A stretch of 45,363 nucleotides of DNA, taken from the NCBI GenBank assembly GCA_021205205.1, contig JAJPXY010000107.1, positions 1-45,363 on the forward strand, read 5' to 3'. Below are positions 19,142-29,396 of this stretch, one piece after another (within the stretch, counting starts at the first letter, position 1; every line of letters starts with the position of its first letter). The notes beneath the pieces were generated by a model. It did no database searches, had not been told where the DNA came from, and was given only the letters and a program-made list of their open reading frames with translations. Position numbers and translations under genes: made by a program. The DNA comes from Clostridiales bacterium (lineage in GTDB: Bacteria; Bacillota; Clostridia; Oscillospirales; Oscillospiraceae).

Positions 19142-19176
19142 AAAGAAAGCCCGTAACGAAACCGTTACAGGCTTTT
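19142..19176 (-). terminator. Terminator downstream of tRNA-Pro
   Basis: AAAGCCTGTAACG-GTTT-CGTTACGGGCTTT then CTTTTT on minus. Confidence 0.75.
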
Positions 19177-19180
19177 CTCC

Positions 19181-19257
19181 TGGTCCGAGTGTTGAGATTC
19201 GAACTCAAGGCCTCTTGAACCCCATTCAAGCGCGATACCAAACTTCGCCACACCCGG
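19181..19257 (-). tRNA. tRNA-Pro (anticodon GGG), CCA encoded
   Basis: Minus: CCGGGTG TG GCGA-AGTTTGGTA-TCGC G CTTGA-ATGGGGT-TCAAG AGGCC TTGAG-TTCGAAT-CTCAA CACTCGG ACCA; all four stems pair. Confidence 0.95.
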
Positions 19258-19487
19258 ATGTCTGTCATCTCCTGACGACTTGTATATAATAGCACGGCCC
19301 GCAGAAAAAAGCAAGAGCAAATTTTGAAAAAGAACGAATAAATTTCGGGGTCGGAAAGGCGGAAAAATCGACGACTTTGCCAGAGCCAATGTTTAGAACT
19401 GGAAAAAAGGGAACAGAATAACAGGCAGCGGCAGCGGGCAGACAGGGTCTCCCGCCGCCCAACTGGAATCACAAGGAGCGAATCAGG

Positions 19488-21962
19488 ATGAACTGCGAAT
19501 CGGGAACCGGGACGGGCCTGACCAAATGCGCCCAAAACGCCCTGCGACTGGCCCGGAACGAGGCCAGAGGGCTGGGCCACAACTATGTGGGCAGCGAACA
19601 TCTGCTGCTGGGCCTGGCGGAGGAGTCGGAGGGACGGGCCGCCCGGCTGCTCCGCGCCTCCGGGCTGGAACCGGACGGCCTGCGGGAGACCGTGGCGAAG
19701 CTGGTGGGCGTGGGGGCCGCGGGCTGTGCGCCCATGCAGGTGCTGACCCCCCGGTGCCGGAAAATCGTCGAGCTGGCCGCCGCCGAGAGCCGCCGGATGC
19801 AGAGCGGCGGCGCGGGGACGGAACACCTGCTGGTGGGCATTCTCCGGGAAGGAGAGGGCGCCGCCGCCCGTATCCTCAGCAGCGGCGGCGTAGAACTGCG
19901 GACGCTGTACAGCACCCTTTTCGCCTCTATGGGCGAGAGCGGCGGCGCGGTCTTTTGGGAGCGAAAGGGCCGGGAGGGGGAACCGGCGCGGGAGTCCAAG
20001 CTGCTGGACCAGTTCGCCCGGGACATGACCCGGCTGGCGGAAACAAAACGTCTGGACCCGGTAACAGGCCGGGAACCGGAGTTGAACCGGGTCATCCAAA
20101 TCCTCTGCCGCAGGACCAAGAACAACCCCGTTCTGCTGGGAGAGCCGGGGGTGGGCAAGACGGCGGTGGCCGAGGGGCTGGCCCAGCGGCTGGCCGCCGG
20201 GGAGGTGCCGGAGGCCCTGCGGGGCAAGCGGCTGCTGTCCATGGACCTGTCCGCCACCGTGGCGGGCACCAAGTACCGGGGCGAGTTCGAGGAACGGGTC
20301 AAGCGGCTCATCCGGGAGGTCCAGCGGGTGGGCAACGTCATCCTCTTTCTGGATGAGCTTCACACCATCGTAGGGGCAGGCAGCGCGGAGGGGTCCATCG
20401 ACGCGGCCAACATCCTCAAGCCCGCCCTGTCCCGGGGAGAAATTCAGGTGCTGGGGGCCACCACTCAGGAGGAATACCGCCGCTATATCCGTAAGGACGC
20501 CGCGCTGGAGCGGCGGTTCCAGCCGGTGATGGTGGAGCCGCCCAGCCGGGAGCAGGCGGTAGAGATTTTGCAGAATCTGCGCAGCCGCTATGAGGCGCAC
20601 CACCGGCTGACCATCGACTCCGACGCCATCGAGGCGGCGGTGGAACTGAGCGTCCGCTATCTGCCCGATCGCTACCTGCCCGACAAGGCGGTGGACCTGA
20701 TGGACGAGGCGGCGGCCCGGGCCAAAATCGCCGCCGAGCTGCCACCGGAGTCCCTCCGCGCCCTGGAGAACAAGCGGCAGGAGGCGGTGGCCGCCCTGGA
20801 GAATGCCATCCGGGGCCAGGACTACGAAAAGGCCGCCCTGTTCCGGGACGCGGAGCAGAGCTACCGCCGCCAGATGGAGGAGGCCCGACGGGCGTGGTAC
20901 CGCTCCCCCCAGCGGCAGGCGGTGACGGTCCGCCGGGAGGACGTGGCCGCGGTGCTGGCCGACTGGACGGGCATCCCCGTGGCCTCTATCACCGAGGACG
21001 AGAGCCGCAGGCTGCTGGCCCTGGAGGACACCCTTCACCGCCGGGTGGTGGGCCAACAGCAGGCGGTGGCCGCCGTGGCCCGGTGCATCCGCCGCAGCCG
21101 CTCCGGCTTAAAGGAAGAAAGTCGGCCCGTCGGCTCCTTCCTGTTCGCGGGGCCATCCGGCGTGGGCAAAACCGAGTTGTGCCGCGCTCTGGCCCAGGCC
21201 CTCTTTGGCACGGACGAGGCGCTGTTGCGGCTGGATATGTCGGAGTATATGGAGGCCCAGTCCGCCTCCCGGCTCATCGGCTCCCCTCCCGGCTATGTGG
21301 GCTACGAGGAGGGCGGACGGCTGACCGAGGCCGTCCGCAAGCGGCCCTACCGGGTGATTCTGTTTGACGAGCTGGAAAAGGCCCACCCGGAGGTGTGGAA
21401 TCTGCTGCTGCAGATCCTGGAGGACGGCGCTCTCACCGACAGCCAGGGCCAGAAGGCGGACTTCCGCAACGCGGTCATCGTCATGACCACCAACGCGGGG
21501 GCGGACGCCCTTTCCGCCCAGGAACGCCCCCTGGGCTTCGGCAGTCGGGGGGAGGAGAGCCGCCAGAGCGCCGTCCGGTGCGCGCTGAAAAAGCTGTTCC
21601 GCCCGGAGTTTTTGAACCGCATCGACGAGATCATCTGCTTCCAAAAGCTGACCGGGGACGAGGTGCAGGAGATCGCCCGGCTGATGCTCCAACAGTCCGG
21701 CCAGCGGCTGGCCGCCCAGGGCGTCCGGCTGGAGGCCGACGACGGGGCGGCGGAGTTGATTGCCCGGGAGGGGCAGGACCCCACCATGGGGGTGCGCCCC
21801 CTGCGGCGGTATATCCGCGCCCACCTGGAGGACCCGGCGGCGGAGCTGCTGCTGTCCGGTAAGCTGAACCGGGGAGACGTACTCCATGTGTCGGCGGAGG
21901 GACAGGAGCTGGCGCTGACTGTTCAGCGACCAGACACGTCCCCGGCGGGGGAGAGAGCGTGA
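19488..21962 (+). CDS. clpC: ATP-dependent Clp protease ATP-binding subunit, ClpC type
   Basis: Two Clp_N repeats (NYVGSEHLLLGLAEE / GTEHLLVGILREGEG), two Walker A motifs (GEPGVGKTAVAEG, GPSGVGKTELCRAL), UVR-like segment between them. Confidence 0.93.
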   Translation: MNCESGTGTGLTKCAQNALRLARNEARGLGHNYVGSEHLLLGLAEESEGRAARLLRASGLEPDGLRETVAKLVGVGAAGCAPMQVLTPRCRKIVELAAAESRRMQSGGAGTEHLLVGILREGEGAAARILSSGGVELRTLYSTLFASMGESGGAVFWERKGREGEPARESKLLDQFARDMTRLAETKRLDPVTGREPELNRVIQILCRRTKNNPVLLGEPGVGKTAVAEGLAQRLAAGEVPEALRGKRLLSMDLSATVAGTKYRGEFEERVKRLIREVQRVGNVILFLDELHTIVGAGSAEGSIDAANILKPALSRGEIQVLGATTQEEYRRYIRKDAALERRFQPVMVEPPSREQAVEILQNLRSRYEAHHRLTIDSDAIEAAVELSVRYLPDRYLPDKAVDLMDEAAARAKIAAELPPESLRALENKRQEAVAALENAIRGQDYEKAALFRDAEQSYRRQMEEARRAWYRSPQRQAVTVRREDVAAVLADWTGIPVASITEDESRRLLALEDTLHRRVVGQQQAVAAVARCIRRSRSGLKEESRPVGSFLFAGPSGVGKTELCRALAQALFGTDEALLRLDMSEYMEAQSASRLIGSPPGYVGYEEGGRLTEAVRKRPYRVILFDELEKAHPEVWNLLLQILEDGALTDSQGQKADFRNAVIVMTTNAGADALSAQERPLGFGSRGEESRQSAVRCALKKLFRPEFLNRIDEIICFQKLTGDEVQEIARLMLQQSGQRLAAQGVRLEADDGAAELIAREGQDPTMGVRPLRRYIRAHLEDPAAELLLSGKLNRGDVLHVSAEGQELALTVQRPDTSPAGERA

Positions 21963-21971
21963 GAGCTGCCA

Positions 21972-22047
21972 GTTCAAACCCCTCCGCCACCGCCGAAAGG
22001 CGGCGGCCCTCCTCCCCTGTCAGGGGGGGGGGCAAGAGGGGTGGCCT
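21972..22047 (+). repeat. Dispersed intergenic repeat, copy 1
   Basis: tcaaacccctccgccaccgccgaaaggcggcggccctcctcccctgtcagggggggggcaagaggggtgg; inverted near-copy at 34123-34187. Confidence 0.8.
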
Positions 22048-22199
22048 ATTGAAAAATGTAGGTTGTAAAATGGGATTTCTATGCGAAATTTGAGTAAAAT
22101 AGATAACCCAAATCTCCCTCTCTGCTCTGGCGTTTTGCCTCCCAACGTGTTATACTCTCGTAAGAAAATCTCCTAAAAGAAAAGAGATGGAGCTAAACC

Positions 22200-23561
22200 A
22201 TGTGGGAGAAAATCAAGGACGCACTGACGGAAGTCCTCATTGAAATACTGGAGCTGTGGGCCAGATTCCAGGTCTACGCCGAGCGGGAGTGGGTGGCCTT
22301 TTTTCAAGTGGTGCGGCTTTTCCATCGTGGTGGGCGTCGTAGTGGGCGTCGTAGGCGCGGCCTTCCACCACGCGGTGGAATGGGCCACCGCCACCCGGAT
22401 GGCTTACCCCTGGCTGCTCTACCTGCTGCCGGTGGCGGGCCTGGCCATCGCGGGGCTGTACCACCTGTTCAAAATGGACAACGACGCCGGGACGGAGTTC
22501 GTGCTGGCCTCGGTCCGGGACGCCAGGGTCCTGCGCATCAGCATGGTGCCGCTGATTTTCATCTCCACGGTGCTGACTCACCTGTGCGGCGGCTCCGCCG
22601 GACGGGAGGGGGCCGCCCTCAAAATCGGCGGCGGCATCTCCGCCTGGCTTGGGCGGCTGCTCCACCTGGACAACCGGGACCGGCGCATCACTACCATGGC
22701 GGGCATGGCGGCGGGGTTCTCCGCCCTGTTCGGCACGCCGCTGGCGGCGGCAGTCTTTGCCATGGAGGTGGAGAGCGTTGGCGTCATGTACTACGCCGCC
22801 ATCGTCCCCTGCTTCCTCTCCGCGCTGCTGGCCAGCATTGTGGCCGGGCTTTGCGGCGGGGAGGCCACCAGCTTCGTGGTCTTTAACGCGCCGGACCTGA
22901 CGGTGCTCTCCATGGCACAGATCATCGTGCTGGGGGCGCTGTGCGGGATGTTGGCCAACATCTTCTGCCGGGTCATGCGGGGCGTCAGCAAGGCGTACCG
23001 CCACTTTTTCCACAAGCCCTGGCAAAAGGCGCTGGTGGGCGGCTGCCTGGTGATTTTGCTGACGCTGGTCTTTGGCCGGGACTACAACGGGGCGGGCATG
23101 AGCGTGATCTCCGCCGCCCTGGGCGGCAGCGCGGACACCTGGGCCTTCCTGCTGAAAATTCTCTTTACCGCCGTCACCTGGGGGCGGGGTTCAAGGGCGG
23201 CGAGATCGTCCCCTCCTTCTTCGTGGGGGCCACCTTCGGCTGTGTCGTCGCGCCGCTGCTGGGCCTGTCGGCCAGCTTTGGCGCGGCGGTGGGCATGGTC
23301 TCCGTGTTCTGCGGCGTGACCAACTCCCCCATGACCTCCATCCTGCTGGGCTATGAGCTGTTCGCCGGGGTGGGCGTGGCCCCGCTGGCCCTGGCGGTGG
23401 CGGTCAGCTATATGCTCTCCGGCTACACCGGCCTGTACCACGAGCAAAAAATCGTCTATTCCAAAACCAAGGCCGTTTACATCAATAAGAAGGGCGACCA
23501 GGAGTATTTCAGCCGGGAACACGACCTGGACGACGCCGACACGGGGAAAAAGGACTCGTGA
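22200..23561 (+). pseudogene. ClC-family chloride channel/transporter, interrupted by two compensating single-base frameshifts (pseudogene or sequencing error)
   Basis: ClC motifs GSAGREGAALKIGGG, GFKGGEIVPSFFVGATFG, GVTNSPMTSILLGYELF spread over frames 0/+1/0; switches at the T6 tract ~22299-22304 and near 23175-23180. Confidence 0.88.
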
Positions 23562-23636
23562 CCGGCAGGGCGGGCGGTCTCCCGTCCAAGGCACAACAGA
23601 CATTATAATATGGGAACATAATATAGCAACGCTGCG

Positions 23637-23683
23637 GAAGCCTCCAGAGAGATCCCTGATTCTGGATGCTTCTGTCTTTTTTT
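23637..23683 (+). terminator. Intrinsic terminator of the ClC gene
   Basis: GAAGC-c-TCCAGA..TCTGGA-t-GCTTC followed by TTTTTTT. Confidence 0.7.
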
Positions 23684-23735
23684 GTTTGAAACAGGCGGGT
23701 CAGCGGAATTTTTTTGCCGAAAGGCACAAAACAGG

Positions 23736-23752
23736 TGTGTAAAATTTTCACA
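23736..23752. promoter_or_regulatory. Palindromic operator candidate TGTGTAAAATTTTCACA upstream of the uxuA operon
   Basis: 7 of 8 base pairs symmetric; followed downstream by TTGACA-17-TATTCT. Confidence 0.5.
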
Positions 23753-23877
23753 TGTTTGGTGAAAATCTTCCCCTGTTTCTTGATGAAACTTGACAAAGGG
23801 AGGAATCTGTACTATTCTAATTTTGAAGCAACTTATGCAATTCTAATTCTAAAACTTAGGTGAGGAGGAATCAGACT

Positions 23878-24927
23878 ATGAAAAGCTCTTTCCGTTGGTA
23901 CGGTGACAGCGACCCGGTCACGCTGGACGAGATCCGCCAGATCCCCGGTATGCGCTCCATCGTCTCCGCCGTCTATGACGTCAAACCCGGTGAGGTCTGG
24001 CCGGAGGAAAGCATCAAGAAAATGGTGGACGAGTGCGCCGCCAAGGGCCTGGTGTTCGACGTGGTGGAGTCTATCCCGGTCCCCGAGGAGATCAAGCTGG
24101 GCCGCCCCGAGCGGGACCAGATGATTGAGAACTACTGCGAATCCATCCGCCGCTGCGCCAAGTACGGCATCAAGTGCGTGACCTACAACTTCATGCCCGT
24201 CTTTGACTGGACCCGCACCCAGCTGGATAAGGAAGCCCCCGACGGCTCCACCAGCCTGGTCATGTATTGGGACCAGATGCGGGGCCTGGACCCCCTGAAG
24301 GACGACATCCACCTGCCCGGCTGGGACTCCAGCTACACCCAGGAGGAAGTCCGCGACCTGATCACCGCCTACGGCGAGATCGGCGAGGAGGGCCTGTGGG
24401 CCAACCTGGAGTACTTCCTCAAGCGGGTCATCCCCGTGGCGGAGGAGTGCGGCGTAGTTATGGCCATTCATCCCGACGATCCCCCCTACCCCATTTTCGG
24501 CCTGCCCCGCATCATCACCTGCGAGGAGAACCTGGACCGGTTTCTGGCCCTGGTGGACAGCCCCGCCAACTCCCTGTGCCTCTGCACCGGCTCCCTGGGC
24601 TGCTCCCCCAAGAACGACATCCCCGCCATGGTGCGCAAGTATTCCGCCATGGGCCGTATCGGCTTTATGCACCTGCGCAACGTCAAGATCCTGCCCGACA
24701 CCTCCTTCGAGGAGTCCGGCCACCTGTCCCAGAAGGGCAGCCTGGACATGAACGCCATTGTCAAGGCCCTGGTGGAGACCGGGTTCGACGGATACTTCCG
24801 TCCTGACCACGGCCGCATGATTTGGGGCGAGACCGGCAAGCCCGGCTATGGCCTGTATGACCGCGCCCTGGGCAGCGCCTACCTCAACGGCCTGATCGAG
24901 GCCAACGGCGGCGTCATCGAGGAATAA
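23878..24927 (+). CDS. uxuA: mannonate dehydratase
   Basis: [56 protein letters not shown]. Confidence 0.95.
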   Translation: MKSSFRWYGDSDPVTLDEIRQIPGMRSIVSAVYDVKPGEVWPEESIKKMVDECAAKGLVFDVVESIPVPEEIKLGRPERDQMIENYCESIRRCAKYGIKCVTYNFMPVFDWTRTQLDKEAPDGSTSLVMYWDQMRGLDPLKDDIHLPGWDSSYTQEEVRDLITAYGEIGEEGLWANLEYFLKRVIPVAEECGVVMAIHPDDPPYPIFGLPRIITCEENLDRFLALVDSPANSLCLCTGSLGCSPKNDIPAMVRKYSAMGRIGFMHLRNVKILPDTSFEESGHLSQKGSLDMNAIVKALVETGFDGYFRPDHGRMIWGETGKPGYGLYDRALGSAYLNGLIEANGGVIEE

Positions 24928-25011
24928 GTACATCTATTTGTCACAAAACGGGGCGGCAGTCCGCCGCCCCGGTGAAAAAATATTTTTATCACGAAAAGGA
25001 GCTTAACTATC

Positions 25012-25857
25012 ATGATGGATCTGCCTTATAATGTTGATTTTTCCGGTAAAGTCGTCGTCGTCACCGGCGCGGGCGGCGTGCTGTGCGGCACCATGGCCCG
25101 CGCGTTCGCCCAGGCTGGCGCCAAGGTCGCCGCTCTGGACCTGAACGAGGACGCGGTCAAGAAGCTGGCCGACGAGTGCAAGGCCGAGGGCTTCATCTGC
25201 GAGGGCTACAAGGCCAACGTGCTGGACGCCGAGGTGTTGGAGAGCGTTCATCAGCAGGTTCTGGCCGACCTGGGTCCCTGCGACATCCTGGTCAACGGCG
25301 CAGGCGGCAACAACGCCCGTGCGCAGACCGACAACGAGTATCAGCATGAGGCCAAAGAGGGCCAGAAGACCTTCTTCGACCTGGACCAGGGCGGCGTGGA
25401 CTTCGTGTTCAAGCTGAACTTCCAGGGCACCCTGCTGCCCACCCAGGCTTTCGCCAAGGACATGGTGGAGCGCAAGTCCGGCTGCATCCTGAACATCTCC
25501 TCCATGAACGCCTACACCCCGCTGACCAAGATCCCCGCCTACTCCGGCGCGAAGGCCGCTGTCTCCAACTTCACCCAGTGGCTGGCCACCCACTTCGCCG
25601 GCACCGGCATCCGCTGCAACGCCATCGCCCCCGGCTTCCTGGTCTCCAACCAGAACCGCGCTCTGCTGTTCAATGAGGACGGCACCCCCACCGCCCGCTC
25701 CGGCAAAATCCTGGCCGGGACTCCCACCGGCCGCTTCGTGGAGAGCGAAGAGCTGCTGGGCGGCGTGTTCTTCCTGTGCGACGACAAGGCGGCCAGCGCC
25801 ATCACCGGCGTCATCCTTCCCATCGACGCGGGCTTCTCTGCTTACTCCGGAGTGTGA
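25012..25857 (+). CDS. SDR-family oxidoreductase, probable fructuronate reductase / D-mannonate oxidoreductase
   Basis: TGAGGVLCGTMARAFA, ILVNGAGGNN, YSGAKAAVSNF; directly follows uxuA. Confidence 0.88.
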   Translation: MMDLPYNVDFSGKVVVVTGAGGVLCGTMARAFAQAGAKVAALDLNEDAVKKLADECKAEGFICEGYKANVLDAEVLESVHQQVLADLGPCDILVNGAGGNNARAQTDNEYQHEAKEGQKTFFDLDQGGVDFVFKLNFQGTLLPTQAFAKDMVERKSGCILNISSMNAYTPLTKIPAYSGAKAAVSNFTQWLATHFAGTGIRCNAIAPGFLVSNQNRALLFNEDGTPTARSGKILAGTPTGRFVESEELLGGVFFLCDDKAASAITGVILPIDAGFSAYSGV

Positions 25858-25863
25858 TTTTAA

Positions 25864-27162
25864 ATGGCTTTGCACGTAATGGAAGAGGCCAACCGTTGCC
25901 TGGGCTGTAAAAACCCACGCTGCCAGGCTGGATGTCCTATCCATACCAACATTCCCGAGGTGATTCGCCTGCTCAAGGCGGGCAAGCTGGACGAGGCAGG
26001 ATGGATGCTGTTTGAGAACAATCCGCTGACCACCGTTTGCAGCCTGGTGTGCAACCACGAGGGACAGTGCGAAGGCCATTGTGTCCGGGGCATCAAGGGA
26101 GCGCCGGTCCACTTTTCCATCATTGAGAACTATATTTCCACCACCTATGCCAACAAAATGGTCAAGGGTCCCGTCCCCTCCAACGGCCGCCGCGCGGCGG
26201 TCATTGGGGCGGGTCCCGCCGGGCTGACCATCGCCATTATCCTGGCCCGCTACGGCTACCAGATGACCATCTTCGACAGCAAGGACAAAATCGGCGGCGT
26301 TTTGCGCTACGGTATCCCGGAATTCCGTCTGCCCGATGACGTGCTGGACGACATCGCCTACCGCCATCTGGAGCTGAAGGGCATCCAGTTCCGGCCCAAC
26401 ACCTACATCGGCAGCGCCCTGACCATCGACGACCTGTTCCGGGACGGCTACCAGAGCATTTTCGTCGGCTCCGGCCTGTGGAAACCCAACAAGCTCCACG
26501 TCCGGGGTGAGAGCCTGGGCAACGTCAGCTACGCCATCAACTACCTGGCCAACCCCGACGCCTTCCGCCTGGTGGAACGGGTGATGATCATCGGCACGGG
26601 CAACTCCGCCATGGACTGCGCACGCACCGCCGTGCGCAAGGGCGTGCGGTACGTCACCTGCGTCAACCGGACGGATGAGCTCACCGCCAGCCAGTACGAG
26701 TCCAGCTACGCCAAGCTGGAGGGCGTGGACTTCCTGATGAACAAATGCACCCTGGAGATTCAGGACGGCGGCGTCATCCTGTCGGACAGCAACGTCACCG
26801 AGGACGGCAAGACCGAATCCATCCCCGGCACCGAGAAGCTGTACCCCTGCGACTTCGTCATCATCGCGGTCAGCCAGGGGGCCGAGAGCAACCTGATTGC
26901 CAGCACCAAGGGCATCGACACCCAGCGGGGTCTGTTGACGGCGGACACCGACGGCCACACCAGCCGCCCCGGCGTGTTCGCGGCGGGCGACGCGGTGAAC
27001 GGCGCGCGGACTGTGGTGGAGGCTGTGGCCAATGGCAAGAAGGTGGCCGAAGCCATGCACCAGTATATGCAGAGCCTGCCCATGCCCGTTTTGACCGACT
27101 ACCCGGAGGCCCCTGTGGTGGAGGACATCGCCGCCGCAGCCCAGGCCGAACAAATCATTTAA
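25864..27162 (+). CDS. FAD/NAD(P)-dependent oxidoreductase, glutamate synthase small subunit-like
   Basis: N-terminal Cys clusters (RCLGCKNPRCQAGCPI; CSLVCNHEGQCEGHC), VIGAGPAGL, GTGNSAMDCART, GVFAAGDAVNGA. Confidence 0.88.
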   Translation: MALHVMEEANRCLGCKNPRCQAGCPIHTNIPEVIRLLKAGKLDEAGWMLFENNPLTTVCSLVCNHEGQCEGHCVRGIKGAPVHFSIIENYISTTYANKMVKGPVPSNGRRAAVIGAGPAGLTIAIILARYGYQMTIFDSKDKIGGVLRYGIPEFRLPDDVLDDIAYRHLELKGIQFRPNTYIGSALTIDDLFRDGYQSIFVGSGLWKPNKLHVRGESLGNVSYAINYLANPDAFRLVERVMIIGTGNSAMDCARTAVRKGVRYVTCVNRTDELTASQYESSYAKLEGVDFLMNKCTLEIQDGGVILSDSNVTEDGKTESIPGTEKLYPCDFVIIAVSQGAESNLIASTKGIDTQRGLLTADTDGHTSRPGVFAAGDAVNGARTVVEAVANGKKVAEAMHQYMQSLPMPVLTDYPEAPVVEDIAAAAQAEQII

Positions 27163-27204
27163 GGCAACACCGCACGATTCGTTTTCCGAGTCATGCGGCG
27201 CCGC
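27163..27204. repeat. Intercistronic REP-like hairpin
   Basis: CCGCACGATTCG-TTTTC-CGAGTCATGCGG (one mismatch, one wobble). Confidence 0.6.
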
Positions 27205-27235
27205 CCTGCGTATTTTAATAAAGGAGCCAATTTGT

Positions 27236-27880
27236 ATGAACGCATTGAATGAAGCCATCTCCAAAATTGGCGTTGTTCCCGTCATTAAGCTCACCAACCC
27301 CGAGCGGGATGCCGCTCCTCTGGCCAAGGCCCTCTGCGCTGGCGACGTGCCGGTGGCCGAGGTCACCTTCCGTGCGGCCGGTGCGGACAAGGCCATCGCC
27401 CTGATGAAGGAAGCCTGCCCCGACATGATCGTGGGCGCGGGCACCGTCACCAACACCGACCAAATCGACGCCACCATCGCCGCTGGCGGTCAGTTCATCG
27501 TTACCCCCGGCTTCGATGCCGAGCTGGTGGCCTATGCCCAGTCCAAGGACATTCCCATCTATCCCGGCTGCACCACCCCCACCGACTACCATGCGGCGTT
27601 GAAATTCGGCCTGGAGCTGATCAAGTTCTTCCCCGCGGAGCAGTCCGGCGGCCTGGCTAAAATCAAGTCCATGAGCGCCCCCTTCCCCATGTTCAAGGTC
27701 ATGCCCACCGGCGGCATCTCCCTGAAGAACCTGGCCGAGTACCTGAAGAGCCCGGTCATCGCGGCCTGCGGCGGCTCCTATATGGTCACCGCCGACCTGA
27801 TCGAGAACCAGAAGTGGGACGAGATCACCGCTCTGTGCGTTCAGTCCCGGGACATCGTGAAGGAAGTCCGCAATGGCTGA
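27236..27880 (+). CDS. eda: KDPG/KHG aldolase
   Basis: VVPVIKL, VAEVTFRA, GAGTVTNTDQID, PGCTTPTDYHAALKFG, FPAEQSGG, MPTGGIS. Confidence 0.94.
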   Translation: MNALNEAISKIGVVPVIKLTNPERDAAPLAKALCAGDVPVAEVTFRAAGADKAIALMKEACPDMIVGAGTVTNTDQIDATIAAGGQFIVTPGFDAELVAYAQSKDIPIYPGCTTPTDYHAALKFGLELIKFFPAEQSGGLAKIKSMSAPFPMFKVMPTGGISLKNLAEYLKSPVIAACGGSYMVTADLIENQKWDEITALCVQSRDIVKEVRNG

Positions 27881-28217
27881 TTACACTCTGGCCCATGTGG
27901 GCCTGAACGCCGCCAACCGGGAGGAGGCCAAACAGGCCGCCGAGATGTTTGAGCTGCTCTTTGGCTTGAAGGTGGAGGAGGGCAACAGTTCCTTCTTCGC
28001 CGGTGGGGTCATCGAAACCATGAAGGAGCCGTACAAGGGCACCCACGGCCACATCGCCATCGGCACATCGGACGTTCCCGCCGCCAAGGCCGAGCTGGAA
28101 GCCCGAGGCTTCACCTTCGACCCCTCCACTGCCAAGTACCGGAAGGACGGCGTGCTCAACGCGATCTACCTCTCAGAGGAGATTTTGGGCTTCGCCGTCC
28201 ACCTGGTGGGCAAATAA
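27873..28217 (+). CDS. VOC-family (glyoxalase-like) protein
   Basis: Small ORF, translationally overlapping eda; VOC-like HVGLNAANREEA...GFAVHLVGK. Confidence 0.75.
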   Translation: MADYTLAHVGLNAANREEAKQAAEMFELLFGLKVEEGNSSFFAGGVIETMKEPYKGTHGHIAIGTSDVPAAKAELEARGFTFDPSTAKYRKDGVLNAIYLSEEILGFAVHLVGK

Positions 28218-28256
28218 GCAAATTATAGCGTTAAAACAAGTTAGGAGACTGTATAC

Positions 28257-29279
28257 ATGGCGAAAATTGTAACATTTGGCGAAATTATGCTGCGCCTCGC
28301 CCCCAACGGGTATTACCGCTTCTTCCAGAACGACCAGATGCAGGCCACCTTCGGCGGCGGCGAGGCCAACGTGGCCGTCTCCCTGGCCAACTATGGCATG
28401 GACGTTTCCTTTGTCACCAAGCTGCCCACCCACGCCATCGGCCAGGCCGCTGTCAACTCTCTGCGCTACTTCGGCGTGGACACCAGCGACATCGTCCGGG
28501 GCGGCGACCGCGTGGGCATCTACTACCTGGAGAAGGGCGCTTCCCAGCGCGGCTCCGTGTGCATCTATGACCGCGCCCACTCCGCCATCCAGGAAGCCGC
28601 TCCCTCCGACTTCGACTGGGACAAGATTTTCGACGGCGCTGAGTGGTTCCACTTCACCGGCATCACTCCGGCCCTCGGCCCCAACGTGGTGGAGATCTGC
28701 CGGGACGCCTGCAAGGCCGCCAAGGCCCACGGCGTCAAGATCTCCTGCGACCTGAACTACCGCGGCAAGCTGTGGACCCGCGCCGAGGCCCGGGCGGCCA
28801 TGACCGACCTGTGCCAGTATGTGGACGTCTGCATCTCCAACGAGGAGGACGCCAAGGGCGTGTTCGGCATCGAGGCCGAGAACACCGACATCTACGGCGG
28901 CAAGCTGAACAAAGAGGGCTACAAGTCCGTGGCCAAGCAACTGGCCGACAAGTTTGGCTTCGAAAAGGTCGCCATCACCCTGCGTACCTCCATCTCCGCC
29001 AGCGACAACGACTGGGCTGCCATGCTCTATGACGGCACCGACTACTGCTTCTCCAAGGAGTATCACCTGCGCATCACCGACCGCGTGGGCGGCGGCGACA
29101 GCTTCGGCGGCGGCCTGATTTACGCTCTGATGAACGGCAAGTCCACCCAGGACGCCGTGGAGTTCGCTGTAGCGGCTTCCGCCTTGAAGCACTCCGTCGA
29201 GGGTGACTACAACCGTGTTACCGTCTCCGAGGTGGAGAAGCTCTCCGGCGGCGACGGCTCCGGCCGCGTCCAGAGATAA
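28257..29279 (+). CDS. kdgK: PfkB-family sugar kinase, probable 2-keto-3-deoxygluconate kinase
   Basis: VTFGEIMLRLAP, GGGEANVAVSLANYG, DRVGGGDSFGGGLIYALMNG. Confidence 0.9.
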   Translation: MAKIVTFGEIMLRLAPNGYYRFFQNDQMQATFGGGEANVAVSLANYGMDVSFVTKLPTHAIGQAAVNSLRYFGVDTSDIVRGGDRVGIYYLEKGASQRGSVCIYDRAHSAIQEAAPSDFDWDKIFDGAEWFHFTGITPALGPNVVEICRDACKAAKAHGVKISCDLNYRGKLWTRAEARAAMTDLCQYVDVCISNEEDAKGVFGIEAENTDIYGGKLNKEGYKSVAKQLADKFGFEKVAITLRTSISASDNDWAAMLYDGTDYCFSKEYHLRITDRVGGGDSFGGGLIYALMNGKSTQDAVEFAVAASALKHSVEGDYNRVTVSEVEKLSGGDGSGRVQR

Positions 29280-29396
29280 CGAGGGGCTTTGCCCATTCCC
29301 CAAGCCAGTCCGTAAGGTCTGACCTTCCTTTCCAGCAGACAGAGCGGGGCGGCGGCGCTGCCATTGTCCCGTTTTGTCTGCACCTTTTGACGACAA

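Noticed and set aside
25003-27477. 824-aa minus-strand ORF antisense to SDR/GltD-like/eda
   Set aside because: Shadow of three confident plus-strand genes; composition biased and no motifs.
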